A DNA stretch of 64,000 nucleotides from Lethocerus indicus (GCA_019843655.1 JACDQD010000005.1:8459575-8523574); one strand, 5' to 3'; positions 32,523 to 43,219 are shown, numbered from the stretch's first letter. Numbers and translations: made by a program. The notes: generated by a model not told the origin, from the letters alone.

Positions 32523-33768
32523 CCCCGGATAAAAAGTATGCAATTCAGTCGTCCAAATTCCTTATTATATAGTTTGTAGAAATGAAATTAAAAATGGTGC
32601 GAAACAAAGAAAGCGCTACGAATTTTTTTTATCTCTTCCAGAATTTATGAAAGATTTATAAATACATTCAATGATTTCGATGTATAAATCGTTCGTGTTT
32701 TGAAAAATTTGTCTCAAGCTTATTTAGGATGGTACAGCGTATACGAACTAGTGGGCAACCCAAATTTCATTCGCTCAAACGATTGGACCTCAATCCACTT
32801 CAATACACTCGTTAGAAATTATTTTCATGATCTTAAAATCTTTTGCCGACTTTTAAACTATTTTTTTTTGTTTTTTCTTATGTTGCGACTTAGACCTTAC
32901 ATATACCTTACATTGTAATTATTGTAATTACAACAGACCTTACAAAAAATTCAAATCTGCGGACAGATAAACAATGTGTGATCAAATCTGTTGTTTTGAA
33001 CAAATGGCCTCGCCACACGCCAGAGGTGGACCTCACGATAGCTGTAGACGTCAGACCGTCCTACTGTAACACTTTATAGGGCTCCTAGAGGAAGGGTTTT
33101 TCCCCCAGCGATCCGCCATCTCCGGAAATGTGGATTAAGGTTTTCCCCCTGCCAGGTTTCTCCCAACGTCTGTAGATAACGCGAACGCCTCAACGTGGCG
33201 GAATTATCAATGATGGGGGGGAGATTTACCCAGACTCGAGGAAGGGTATCCCAAACGGATATTCAGGGGGTATGTGATTTTAGGCACGAGAATGAGAAAA
33301 AAAATGAACACGATATCAGTTTCTGTTAACAGCGTTCTTCTCTTTAGAAAAGAATTAGGATGTGACCCGTTTAGATAGATATCTATGTCACCGCCGAATT
33401 CAAGTATTCCTTTTTCCAGAGTAATTGAAAAAGTACTCATTACGTATGCGTATCTCGCTACTTGCATTCTCCCTGCGGATCTTCTTTCTGATTGGGGCAG
33501 TTAGAGCGCCAATAGATGGGTTTATTAGTGATTTAGAGTGCAGGTTTTGTAGAGTTTTACGACGCTCTGAATCCAGTTTACAATTTCCTTATGTGAACGC
33601 CTAGCATAGTACGCGCTATTCGATAATTCGACAGGCTTTATGGGAAATCGCTTCGAGTTGTTGCCAGAACATTATCCGGAAAGTAGTTTTTACTTTCATT
33701 GATTTCCCTCTATGAGCATGAGCCCGATGTGTGTACTCATAGGCCCCCCGGATTATCAACTGTTTCAG
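32523..33768. other. Non-coding stretch between E18 and E19
   Basis: No supported gene. 32700-32918 is an open frame without domain. Confidence 0.45.
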
Positions 33769-33992
33769 ATTACGACGGAACGGACGAGGCGGCCAGGAAG
33801 TTCGGATGCGAGAAGTGCGGCAAGACTTACAAATATCTGAGGGGGCTCAGACAGCACGTCAACTACGAGTGCGGTAAAGAGCCGCGTTTCAGTTGCTGGT
33901 ATTGTCCACACAGGACCAAACGTCAGACAAGCCTCAAGAATCATATTATGATCGTTCACAAAACTAAATTCGACCAAAAGTTGTTTTTATAA
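33769..33992 (+). CDS. lola: lola-type exon E19, two zinc fingers
   Basis: Acceptor CAACTGTTTCAG ends at 33768; 73 codons. Acidic linker Y-D-G-T-D-E-A-A-R-K-F-G, finger 1 CEKC-G-K-T-Y ... QHVNYEC (variable segment YLRGLRQH, the same central residues as E13), link C-G-K-E-P-R-F-S, finger 2 CWYC-P-H-R-T-K-R-Q-T-S-L ... NHIMIVH, then K-T-K-F-D-Q-K-L-F-L and stop. No finger 3. AATAAA at 34125-34130. Confidence 0.93.
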
Positions 33993-34807
33993 CCGCCTTT
34001 TGTAATACTTTTTGTAATAATCGGTTAATTGAACCGAACAATTCCACGCATCGGAATCTGACGAACATTTTTATTTATAGTTCCTGTTCGAAGCTGCTGT
34101 TCTTTAATTCTTTTGTTATTATAAAATAAATCTAGAAATATAAGAGAAATTTTAATTATATTGTCGAGTATTTTACACACATTACACCTGAGTACTCCCG
34201 TTATTGTGGGAAAAGTGTACCCTACGGGTCGCCGAAATTATTGTGTCAGTGTCAACAAAAATCGAAATTGTTGGGATTTTTGCTTTAAAAGCAACTGCAA
34301 ATCAAAGGTAAGGTTGAGTCGGAACGCCCCACTGTGGGGGCTGTTAAACAATAGATTTCTGAGATGTCATTTCATTCTCTCTTCTGTTTGAATGTGTGAA
34401 CGACTGGTTCTTATCGGAAGCCTAACTTCGGAAGTTAACTTATTCTTCTTCATCGTGGGCCCATTCTTGCCGCGTCGGTTTCTCCCAGCAAACGTGAACC
34501 GAGTTTTAGGGATACTTTTCATCGTTCCCGAACTAATCGACCCTGACCAGTCGCTCGTTGTCTACTAACGGTGGAAGAAACTTCGCAGAGGGAAGATCTC
34601 GATCCACTTCCGGGGATAGAGGATCACTGGAGAAAAAAAATCCCTTCCTCAGAACTGTACGAGCGCTGCAAAATGCTTTCGTAAAGCGTTTACGGCTCAA
34701 AGAGCCCAGTACCGTAATTTTAAGCAGGTATTTCCCTTTTGTAAAAGTGTTTTTATTTTATTAGCTGCGCTGTATCCAATTTTAACGGGCCTATTTCTAA
34801 TTTCAAG
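33993..34807. other. 3' flank of E19 and intron before E20
   Basis: Carries the E19 poly(A) region and the third copy of the dispersed intronic block (34420-34640). The frame at 34161-34391 is cysteine-containing but not finger-like. Confidence 0.45.
34420..34640 (+). repeat. Dispersed intronic block, copy 3
   Basis: TTCTTCATCGTGGGCCCATTCTTG ... GAACTAATC ... TTGTCTACTAACGGTGGAAGAAACTTCGC matches the corresponding parts of 28485-28650, with an extra insertion in the middle. Confidence 0.5.
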
Positions 34808-35055
34808 GAGCCGAACTGGATGTTCACCTGTTAGGCCTCGCTCACGGCTCCAACGCGGCCGCCACAGCCTACAGGTGCGAGTTTTGCCCGTTCGAGACGG
34901 GCCGCAAGTGGAACCTCGTTACACACGTTAACCTCAAGCACAACCCGAACGCGACAATTTACAACTGCCATTTGTGCTCCTACTCTACCAAAGTGAAGAG
35001 TGATCTCAGAAGGCACTACTGTTTGAAACACAACGTCGTACCGCCCAGGATATGA
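34808..35055 (+). CDS. lola: lola-type exon E20, fingers 2 and 3 only
   Basis: Acceptor CTAATTTCAAG ends at 34807; 81 codons, no ATG. A long linker (A-E-L-D-V-H-L-L-G-L-A-H-G-S-N-A-A-A-T-A) stands where finger 1 would be; then finger 2 CEFC-P-F-E-T-G-R-K-W-N-L ... THVNLKH, spacer N-P-N-A-T-I-Y-N, finger 3 CHLC-S-Y-S-T-K-V-K-S-D-L ... HYCLKH, tail N-V-V-P-P-R-I. The linker still has H but no Cys, so the CCHC finger was lost or replaced. AATAAA at 35214-35219 and 35499-35504. Confidence 0.87.
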
Positions 35056-36448
35056 TTGAGCCCGCAACAAGCCATACTAAGGCGCTTCTTTCGCGTATGA
35101 TACACGTCTATAATCGAACTAGATCCTACAAAATTCACACTGACGATTTAACTACGTCAGCCCAGGTGACAAATGCAGCCCTGCGCTAATCTGATGTTTG
35201 GTATTATTTTTTTAATAAAAATAACGCATATAATAAAAATTATATTAAATAATTAATATAATTAATAATACAAATGCTATTTCTAATTCGTTCGGTTGGA
35301 CAAGCGAAACTATTTGTCACATTGTGTAACCGAATATACAATATGTTCAATTAGCACTGTACTTTCGTGAAACTTCTTCTTTAATAATTTTTTTTTAATG
35401 TCTGACATTTCCTGTGCTGTGTATCGTAACTACTCTAAAATATGTAGTGGCATAATTGTGTATAATATCTGTACAACTTTCATTGTACTTCGTCGCCAAA
35501 TAAATATGTATAAGCTGACCTAATTGGGGAACCTTACTGCACATGCTCTGTGAGTTTAATCACTACTAGGATATATTCACGTATTCAACATATCCATTTT
35601 CAGCGTCTTCCACTAGTTCAAGGGAAGATTCACATTTCGCATTGTTTGCCCGCAATACTTTTTCTTTTCATCACGAATTGAATTAGATATTCTATCAGTG
35701 ATTTAGAGGAGTAGATTTCGACCACTAAATGTCAGTTTACGCATGGGCCACAATCGTGGAGGTTTGTTAGAAACCGTAGGGGTATTAAGTTTCAGGTGTG
35801 GAAAAGCCTTCGATGCAGTCCTTATTTGGGATGAAACCAAAACAGTCCCGTTAAACGAACGAATCTTCCACAGCCCTAAAATATTCGTCTATGCGATCAT
35901 TTATTCTTACTCGCTGTGAAAATTAAATAATTATTGAGTAGATTGACTTCTCTTCTAGATCGCAGTCTAACAGTCAATAAACCCCCTTAACGTTCACGTG
36001 CTCCTCACCGACGTGTTGTCAAAATAGAAATTCAGCTAGATTCACTTTACAGTTAGCTAACCACACCCCTTTTTTTATCCAGGGAAAAGTTTTGAAAAGC
36101 ACCTTGTCACGTTACTCGTTAGTATCGCAGATTCTCCATTTGGCATACCGACTAAAACCTCCGTTTGGCCTCTGTGTTGTTACCGCGGAAATATCCCAGG
36201 ATTTTGCTTCACGTTAGTAGGCTACGCGCTTATTGATTACTTATCATGGTAATCGTTAATTAATAACAAACACTATAATGCATATACATGTCAAAATTAA
36301 TTATACCTGACTACCTTCAGTTATTATAGCGATACTACCGATCAACTGGCGCTCTATTATTCGCAGAAAGCTAGCCATCATCTAAAATGGCTGCGAAAAA
36401 ACTGAAATTGAATACAGAAGGTTAACGCTTGTCCATTTTGTTTTTCAG
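35056..36448. other. Non-coding stretch between E20 and E21
   Basis: Poly(A) hexamers for E20 near the start; nothing else is supported. Confidence 0.45.
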
Positions 36449-36729
36449 AAGGCCGTTTAAGCTGCGCCAGGTGCAAGAAGCGCTACAAGTACAAATATTG
36501 CCTGGCGCGACATCTGGCCGACAACGAGTGCGACAAGGATTTCAACTGCTCTCAGTGCTCGTACAGGACGAAACGAAAATCGAACATGGACAGGCACATG
36601 AGCCAAAAGCACAGGCCAGGCGCCCGGATGTTCACCTGCAAGCTCTGCTCATACGGTTGCAAGTTCGCCGTAAGGCTGAGGCGACACTATTTCCTCAAGC
36701 ACAACTTGATGTCTCCAATAATGACATAG
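36449..36729 (+). CDS. lola: lola-type exon E21, three zinc fingers
   Basis: Acceptor TGTTTTTCAG ends at 36448; 92 codons. Linker only G-R-L-S. Finger 1 CARC-K-K-R-Y-K-Y-K-Y-C-L-A-R-H-L-A-D-N-E-C has one extra residue between His and the last Cys, and C in the helix. The link D-K-D-F-N is short. Finger 2 CSQC-S-Y-R-T-K-R-K-S-N-M ... RHMSQKH, finger 3 CKLC-S-Y-G-C-K-F-A-V-R-L ... HYFLKH with a replaced T-K motif. The next acceptor (E22) lies only 153 bases past the stop; ATTAAA at 36842-36847 is the only poly(A)-like signal between. Confidence 0.92.
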
Positions 36730-36882
36730 TTTTTATTGTAATAACGTAATCGTATTACTTTACAGTGATTAAGTGTGAAATTACTGTGTCACGAATTACT
36801 GGAACGGTAGCAATTCACACGTCTTGAATATTTATTATAGCATTAAACCATGGCGCCCTGTTGATTTATTAACTTGTTTCAG

Positions 36883-37208
36883 CCCTTTTCATCCCACCTG
36901 AAGAGCCGGTCGTCGCTAAGCGATTGGTGGGCTATCACCAATGCTCGCGGTGCCCGCGCAGCTACAAGAACATGAACCACCTGAGGCGCCACATGAGGTA
37001 CGAGTGTGGCCAATCGCCCAGGTTCGAGTGTTCCGGCTGCCCCTACCGCTCCAAGAGGAAGGAGGACATGAGGAGGCACATCAACTACATGCACAGTCCC
37101 AACTTGATGAAGCTCTACCGCTGCCAGGCCTGCCCTTACAACACGAACCGCAAGCGGCAATTCAAAATACACTGTGTCGTCACTCACGGAACTATGCCCC
37201 CAAATTAA
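36883..37208 (+). CDS. lola: lola-type exon E22, three zinc fingers
   Basis: Acceptor TTAACTTGTTTCAG ends at 36882; 107 codons. Linker L-F-I-P-P-E-E-P-V-V-A-K-R-L-V-G-Y-H-Q, finger 1 CSRC-P-R-S-Y ... RHMRYEC (variable segment NMNHLRRH), link C-G-Q-S-P-R-F-E, finger 2 CSGC-P-Y-R-S-K-R-K-E-D-M ... RHINYMH, spacer S-P-N-L-M-K-L-Y-R (one residue longer), finger 3 CQAC-P-Y-N-T-N-R-K-R-Q-F ... IHCVVTH. Finger 3 has T-N for T-K and H-C for H-Y. Confidence 0.93.
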
Positions 37209-38035
37209 ACCCAGATTAATTCACCCTTTTTAAAACTTAACATTGAAATAGACGCTACGTCAGGCACTGTTATCATGTATATTATGCTTGTGCAGCCCGC
37301 GGTCCACCACAAAATTGTAAATCTACCTACTCAGTTACACGGTTCTGGGACTCAAACTTCCTAAACTATGTAATAATTACAAACATTAACAAAACAAAAG
37401 TTGAAGAAGTTTTATTATTTGGAAGTGTACAATTATATTAGTAAGTATAAAAAGAGGGGCGTGTAATTTTTTCTTATTTGTGCTGACGGATATTAAACAA
37501 ATTACGAACGGATATTTTTATTTTCTGATCAGCTATCGTTAGTGTGAGTTTATTTTATTTTTGGTCCAAGACAATTTTTCTTCGTTCAGTGTGGCTCAGG
37601 GAAAGCAAAAGGTTGGACATCACTGCTTTAAATGAAACGCCGGATGTAAATTTAATGCTGACATGTTCAGTGATATTTTTTCATATATTGTCGTGTAATG
37701 TATGTGGAAATGACAATCGTAAAAAAATATTGGTTTTTTTTTTATTTATATCATCCCTATGCCTGTCTTGGTAGCACGGTCCTACAAAAATTCCAAAATT
37801 CCCAGTTTTCTAAGAGCGAGCTATGGATTGGAGAAGGAAATATAGTTTTATACAAAATTTCAAGTATTTATATGTTTTTTCAAGGACACGAATTTGTGTG
37901 GGTTTTTCTGTTATTTTTTACTACCCGCCTACCCTAGGAATGTTGGACGTGATATTAGGAGCCAGATCAACAAGGTCGAGTGTTAAAATGCTGCCCTATT
38001 GAGTACGTTAAATATTCGGCCTGTTGGTGTTACAG
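37209..38035. other. Non-coding stretch between E22 and E23
   Basis: AT-rich; hydrophobic open frames (37544-37937) reflect T-richness only. Confidence 0.45.
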
Positions 38036-38337
38036 TTAGTGTGGCCCCTTCGGAAGGGCGTCGAAAGTCGTTCGTGTGCGCCCAGTGCAGCCGAGTGTAC
38101 AAGAACACAAGGCACCTGAGCCGGCACAGGAGGTACGAGTGCGGTAAAGAGCCCAAGTTCGAGTGCTCCTACTGCGCCTACAAGAGCAAGAGAAGGGAGG
38201 CCCTCGAGCAGCACATCAACCAAAAGCACAACCCCAACGCCGTCATCTACACGTGCGAAATGTGCCCCTTCTCCACAAAGCAGAAGTCCAAACTGAAAGG
38301 CCACTATGTATTAATCCACAAGGGTATACCCATGTGA
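38036..38337 (+). CDS. lola: lola-type exon E23, three zinc fingers
   Basis: Acceptor TTGGTGTTACAG ends at 38035; 99 codons. Linker S-V-A-P-S-E-G-R-R-K-S-F-V, finger 1 CAQC-S-R-V-Y ... RHRRYEC (variable segment NTRHLSRH), link C-G-K-E-P-K-F-E, finger 2 CSYC-A-Y-K-S-K-R-R-E-A-L ... QHINQKH, spacer N-P-N-A-V-I-Y-T, finger 3 CEMC-P-F-S-T-K ... HYVLIH. An AATAAA overlaps the stop codon (38337-38342); a more usable one is at 38555-38560. Confidence 0.94.
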
Positions 38338-38880
38338 ATAAAATCTCCCGCCTCAACCTATATCAGCGCATGGGTTTTTTTTAATCGGATAAAGTATTTT
38401 TAATTACGTCACGAATTAAAGTCGAAACGTGTTTTCGCCTCGTCAATATGGTACAGAAGTGCAGGAAGCGCCCTAAAAACCTCCCCCGCCCTAAAATAAC
38501 TTACCTAAATGATTATTTGTATTATTATATATTGTATTTTATTATTCAATTATTAATAAAATTTTAATTTTCATAAATTCTTTCTTTTGTGAACTAGATT
38601 CCGATCATTTAACCTCCTCTCAGCGTTATACCACTCACCATCCGCAGAACGTAAAAATTACAAAAACTGGTCAGCATTTCTGAACGTTCGATTACCAAGA
38701 GATATGAATGAAATTCGTCCCCGCGGAAAAGATGCCCGTAGGTGCGGATATTTACCTGCGTATGGGTTAGGACCTCAGCATCTTCAGCCTCGGCGTAAAG
38801 TTTATTCACAGACCCAAGAGTTGGCATTTAAGCGCGTAACCGTAATTTTCGGACTGATACAGAGTGACGGCTTGTTTCAG
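38338..38880. other. Intron between E23 and E24
   Basis: Contains the likely E23 poly(A) signal; nothing else. Confidence 0.5.
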
Positions 38881-39167
38881 AGATTGGCGGCGGGCCGAAC
38901 AGCTGTGAGCGTTGCGGCAAGCGGTACGCCCGTCCGAGCGGCCTACTGAGGCACAGGCAGAGCGAGTGCCGCCCCAGGGACACCGCCCAGTTCCAGTGCT
39001 CCTACTGTTTCCACATGCTCAAGACCAAAGACAACCTCAGGAGGCACATAACGGCCATGCACAACCCGAACCCGGCCTACTATTATTGTGATTTCTGCCA
39101 ATACAAGACCCAACTCAAATCCCACTTGGAAATCCATTATACGGTCCATTATAAAAACAAAAACTGA
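38881..39167 (+). CDS. lola: lola-type exon E24, three zinc fingers
   Basis: Acceptor GGCTTGTTTCAG ends at 38880; 94 codons. Linker I-G-G-G-P-N-S, finger 1 CERC-G-K-R-Y ... RHRQSEC (variable segment RPSGLLRH), a divergent link R-P-R-D-T-A-Q-F-Q, finger 2 CSYC-F-H-M-L-K-T-K-D-N-L ... RHITAMH, spacer N-P-N-P-A-Y-Y-Y, finger 3 CDFC-Q-Y-K-T-Q-L-K-S-H-L ... HYTVH. A degraded copy of its second half plus 3' flank is found at 40545-40930 (P6). Confidence 0.93.
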
Positions 39168-40168
39168 TTCCGGTCCTGTAATGCGAACATTTATAAAGTC
39201 CTTAAATTATACTCATATAGATTTGTGTTTTTTTTTGTCCAGTACTGAAAATTATACCTTTTTCCTAACATTAAACAAGAAAATCCCTTTTGACATTTTT
39301 TGTTACTAATCGGGTGTCTAATCTTCATTCGTTATCGTCCATTTTTATCGGATAACATAATTATGCAAATTTCAAACCCCCGAGGTGGCCCTGGAATTGC
39401 ACAGATGGAATGGGTTTTGAGAAACCACAGCCTAAGCTCAAAGCTACTCCAGCTGGCACTAATACTTCTTCTCTAAATTGACTAACTAGACTAACTTCCT
39501 GACCATAAAAACCCCTGCTTTACCCGCCCCTGTCACTGAGCACAACCCCAGCAGCTACTGAGTGGAGAAAGTGGGACTACAGTTTCCACCGGGGACTGCA
39601 TTAATATTAATGCGCAACCGCATTAATATTAATTGAAACCGCTTAAAACATGACAGATATAGAAACAGAAACAAAGAGAGACGAACAATTACATGGCACA
39701 GAACATTAAGCTTAAAAAAGGAACCTAGATCGTACAGTGGAGAGAGAGAAGAGACGTAGAAAACTATTATATAATAGCAACGGACAGAACAGGTAAATAC
39801 CAATAAGTAATACCATACTCACCTTTAGTAATATCAATATACAAACTGTAGTCGATTAAAGCAACAGATCTAATGTCTGTAGACAGTTTTAAAAAAAATT
39901 AGACAGTAAAAAATAAATCGCAAATCATGGACATAACCATTTTGCCAAATCAATATAAAATCTATTGCCACAAACCTAGTCAACAGGCAGAAGCATCTAG
40001 TTTAATCATATATTCAATTTCACGATTACGATACTGATATCCTTTGACAAAACTATTACAACAAATGCTCAGTAATAAAAGCTACGCAAAATGGCTAAAA
40101 ACTGTAAATCAAAAGTACGTTGTTATTAAGCATTGAAGCAGATATTGACACGACCGTGTCGGTTCTAG
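39168..40168. other. Non-coding stretch between E24 and E25
   Basis: AT-rich with a short direct repeat (GCATTAATATTAAT near 39597-39635). No supported gene. Confidence 0.45.
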
Positions 40169-40446
40169 GTGAGGAAGTTAACAGTTTCGAGTGCGTGACC
40201 TGCGGGAGGCGGTACAAGTTAGCGAGCAGTCTGCGGCGCCACGTACAGTACCAGTGCGGCAAGGAGCCCAGGTTCAGGTGTTCCTACTGTCCACACGGAT
40301 CAAAACAGAAGTCCGATCTGACGAAGCACATCAACGAAGTGCACAGTTCAAATCCGACAAAGTACGATTGCCCCCGGTGCCCGTTCAGGACCAAGAGGAA
40401 GTCCCTTCTGCAGATTCATTACGCCTCGAATCACTTTATCAATTAG
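40169..40446 (+). CDS. lola: lola-type exon E25, three zinc fingers
   Basis: Acceptor GTCGGTTCTAG ends at 40168 (pyrimidine tract weak, but shared with E26); 91 codons. Linker E-E-V-N-S-F-E, finger 1 CVTC-G-R-R-Y-K-L-A-S-S-L-R-R-H-V-Q-Y-Q-C (Q-C for E-C), finger 2 CSYC-P-H-G-S-K-Q-K-S-D-L ... KHINEVH, spacer S-S-N-P-T-K-Y, finger 3 CPRC-P-F-R-T-K ... HYASNH. E26 is a close paralogue 823 bases downstream with the changes concentrated next to the finger 1 helix. Confidence 0.93.
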
Positions 40447-40544
40447 TCAGGAAGAAGGAAGGACTCCAGGCCACGGACTCTGTTAAAGGAGCCTGTCGAT
40501 TTCTTCCATTCACACGCTACTCAACAGAAAAGATAAACCCCGGG

Positions 40545-40665
40545 AGACACATCAGTGCCATGCATAATAATCCCAATCCCTTCTGCTAATATTGTGAAAT
40601 CTGTCAATACAAGATCCAACAGAAATCCCTCATTAAAATCCATTTAACTTTCACTTTATGCCACA
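40545..40665 (+). pseudogene. Decayed lola-type exon P6 (second half of an E24 copy)
   Basis: Reads R-H-I-S-A-M-H-N-N-P-N-P-F-C, stop, then Y-C-E-I-C-Q-Y-K-I-Q-Q-K-S: the end of finger 2 and the start of finger 3 of E24, with TAA inside. Similarity to the E24 3' flank goes on (AAAA-GTGATTCCG-TCCTATAG-GCG-ACATTT, ATCGTCCAT-TTATCGG) up to about 40930. No acceptor or finger 1 remains; the unit begins abruptly after the E25 stop. Confidence 0.75.
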
Positions 40666-40991
40666 CAGACAACAAAATGAGCTAAAAAATATGCGTCCAT
40701 TACAAAAGCAAAAAGTGATTCCGATTCTATAGTGCGGACATTTCTAAAAAAAATAGTTAAATTGTAGTTTCCTATATTTATGTATTTTTGTCCGACACTG
40801 AAAATAACATTTTTTGACAATAAATGAAGGGAATGTCCCTTTTGATATTTTTTATTATACTAATCAGGATGTGTCTAATCTTCATTATTAATCGTCCATA
40901 TTGTATCGGGTACGATAATTATACAGTTTTCGAAACTATAGTATTGGTGTAGGGGGGAAGCGGAAATTTGACGCGCCATTATCGGTTCTAG

Positions 40992-41269
40992 GCACGGGAG
41001 TGAACAGGTTCGGATGCGTGACCTGTGGGAGACGGTACAAGTACGTGAGCAGTCTGCGGCGGCACGTGCAGTACGAGTGCGGTAAGGAGCCCAGGTTTAG
41101 GTGTTCCTACTGTCCGCACAGCTCCAAGCAGAAGGCCGATCTGAAGAAGCACATCAATGAAGTGCACAGCTCTAATCCAATCAAGTACGACTGCCCCCAG
41201 TGCCCGTTCAGGACAAAGAGGAAGTCCCATCTGCAGCTTCATTACGCCTCGCACCACTTCAATATTTAG
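40992..41269 (+). CDS. lola: lola-type exon E26, three zinc fingers
   Basis: Acceptor ATCGGTTCTAG ends at 40991; 91 codons. Tandem paralogue of E25: T-G-V-N-R-F-G linker, finger 1 CVTC-G-R-R-Y-K-Y-V-S-S-L-R-R-H-V-Q-Y-E-C, finger 2 CSYC-P-H-S-S-K-Q-K-A-D-L ... KHINEVH, finger 3 CPQC-P-F-R-T-K ... HYASHH. Compared with E25, L-A-S-S became Y-V-S-S before the helix and Q-C reverted to the consensus E-C. Confidence 0.94.
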
Positions 41270-41617
41270 TCGTACGAGGAAGGATCCAACTTCTCATTCC
41301 GTACATTCAACATATTAATATTGTCTATTCCCCCCTCCCCGTTCATGTTATATGGATGTAATACCGTAGAGCGAGAAATATAATCACTATGATTAATATT
41401 GCGACTATTTGCCGATTTATAGAATTTAACCCTTAGCCTGGTTCGTAACGAAACTTCGCCCGTCAGTAAAAAAAAGTACGTTCTTAGGTTATTTGCTTCC
41501 GGTAGGATCACTCGTACCATATTCTTTCTCTAATTCCTCGTTTTTTTTTCTCTTTTTATTTCCGGGCGACCGCACGTGTGGGCCCTAATCACTGACACCG
41601 GGTGTTGTATGTTACAG

Positions 41618-41796
41618 CCGAGCGCCATTCTTGTAGTTGCGAGAGGTTCGGGAAAGTGTACAAGAGCTCGAGGGTGATGCGAAGGCACAGGAACAAGTGC
41701 GGACAGGAGCCGCGTTTCCACCGCTCCTATTGCCTTATATATCCTTCTAGGATTCGGATGTGGCAGAAAAATGTCATTCTCCTTCCTCTCTCTTAA
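41618..41796 (+). pseudogene. Truncated lola-type exon P7
   Basis: Acceptor GTATGTTACAG ends at 41617 and the frame stays open for 58 codons. Finger 1 is C-S-C-E-R-F-G-K-V-Y ... RHRNKC: the first pair is C-x-C with E-R-F inserted before G-K, and the spacing to the last Cys is shortened. Finger 2 has lost its first Cys (F-H-R-S-Y-C) and dissolves into Y-P-S-R-I-R-M-W-Q-K-N. AATAAA at 41841-41846. Decayed but not interrupted, so a product is conceivable. Confidence 0.7.
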
Positions 41797-41979
41797 TAAT
41801 TTTTGTAGATAGAATGGATTTAAATGTATTTTGTTTATTTAATAAACCATATTGTCGTCGATTGTTCCTCATTAAACCATCGTCCATTGTGGGGTCCCGG
41901 GATTACGTAATAAGGTGATGGTATAACGTAACAAGGCGTCCGGCACTGCGTTCGAGCACTGTTTTCTTCTTTACTGCAG

Positions 41980-42158
41980 TTGCTATTTGTTTCACAACAA
42001 AACATAAGTGTACCCTCCAGAAGCACATTGCCAATATCCACAATCCCAACCCCGTCAAATACCGATGCGAGATATGTCCTTACTACACTAAACAGAAACA
42101 CTATTTTAAATACCACTGCATTATGGTGCACAAAATTTTTCCCTCAGGTAAACTTTAA
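41980..42158 (+). pseudogene. lola-type exon P8 lacking finger 1 and half of finger 2
   Basis: TTCTTTACTGCAG ends at 41979; the shared phase gives 58 open codons A-I-C-F-T-T-K-H-K-C-T-L-Q-K-H-I-A-N-I-H, then an intact finger 3 (CEIC-P-Y-Y-T-K ... YHCIMVH). It is a copy of the second half of E28, with GTGCTTATTGCGGTTAC altered to TTGCTATTTGTTTC, so finger 2 has one Cys only. Whether it is dead or a minimal one-finger exon cannot be told from sequence. Confidence 0.7.
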
Positions 42159-42459
42159 ATCTATTTATCAGGAGGCCCCAAATATAAGTTATTATTAATA
42201 TTGACTAATGCGCACATAATTTTGAGTGGAACGCATGACTACCTACACTATTCGTATTCATATCTCGTTTATAGATGTCTTTAAGAACAGTATATTTATA
42301 ATAACAAAATTATGGTCTTCATTTTAGCCCTCATACTGAACGATGAAAGCTGTTCTTGATGTTGCAGTTATTACTATCGTTTTTTATAGCTTTCAGGTGT
42401 TCTGACTCAACTTCTGTTCCCCCAAATTCTGTCCACTTAATTTATGTTTATTTTTACAG

Positions 42460-42767
42460 GAGTAAAGATCGGAGGTATAATTGGTCAGAAACCCGAATGC
42501 CAGAGATGCGGCAAGGTGCTGAAGAGTTTGACCACTTTGAAGAGCCATTCGAGAAATGTTTGTGGCCGGGAGCGCAAATTCTGCTGCTTTCACTGCAGTT
42601 ACAAGGCGATATGGAAATGCAAACTTAAAACGCACATATCCCTGAGGCACGCCACCAATCCGGTCATATACCGGTGCCAAATCTGCAAGTTCGGCACCAG
42701 ATATAAATATAGTCTCAATTACCACTATGGACGGATTCACAAAACTACGCCGCCTGTTGAACTATAA
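42460..42767 (+). CDS. lola: lola-type exon E27, three zinc fingers
   Basis: Acceptor TTATTTTTACAG ends at 42459; 101 codons. Linker V-K-I-G-G-I-I-G-Q-K-P-E, finger 1 CQRC-G-K-V-L-K-S-L-T-T-L-K-S-H-S-R-N-V-C, link C-G-R-E-R-K-F-C, finger 2 CFHC-S-Y-K-A-I-W-K-C-K-L ... THISLRH, spacer A-T-N-P-V-I-Y-R, finger 3 CQIC-K-F-G-T-R-Y ... HYGRIH, tail K-T-T-P-P-V-E-L. S-Y-K-x-x-W in finger 2 and F-G in finger 3 mark the E27/E29/E30/E31 subfamily. Duplicated with its intron at 43936-44369 (P11). Confidence 0.93.
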
Positions 42768-43107
42768 ATGTTTTAATAGTGAGGTTTTGACCCTGTGTAT
42801 GCAACCAACTGTGAATTTACATTATTTTAAATATATTTCAAATTCACACACACTGAATCTCTTCTTTACTGCAAGTTGCTATCGTCATTTCCTTTGGTGT
42901 CTCCCTATTTGATGCCTGCATCCATTTTGTCCCTACCGATATTTGTCATTCCTTATTGTCCTTAGTCCCCTACACCAACTTTTTTATTATAGTAAACCTA
43001 CGTTGTTCTATAACATTTGTAAAACTGTATACGAAATTCGATGTTGGGGTAACAAATATGCTGAACGGATGGTGACGTTAGGTAATTTTCTTGTTTATTC
43101 TTACAGA

Positions 43108-43160
43108 TCGCAGTGCAGATAATAACGCCCTTAAATGCCAGCAAATACGTGGCACTTGAA
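43108..43160 (+). pseudogene. Decayed lola-type exon P9 (start only)
   Basis: TTTATTCTTACAG ends at 43107, then R-S-A-D-N-N-A-L-K-C-Q-Q and, in another frame, T-W-H-L-N-Y: a shrunken finger 1 joined to a stop. It lies directly before E28 and matches its start (CGCAGTGCAGATA). Confidence 0.65.
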
Positions 43161-43219
43161 CTATACGAATGTGCTGAACGGATGGTACCGTTAGTTAATT
43201 TTCTCGTTTATTTTTACAG

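Noticed and set aside
34161..34391. R-Y-C-G-K-S-type phrase in an out-of-frame reading
   Set aside because: No His ligands or conserved link; not a recognisable exon relic.
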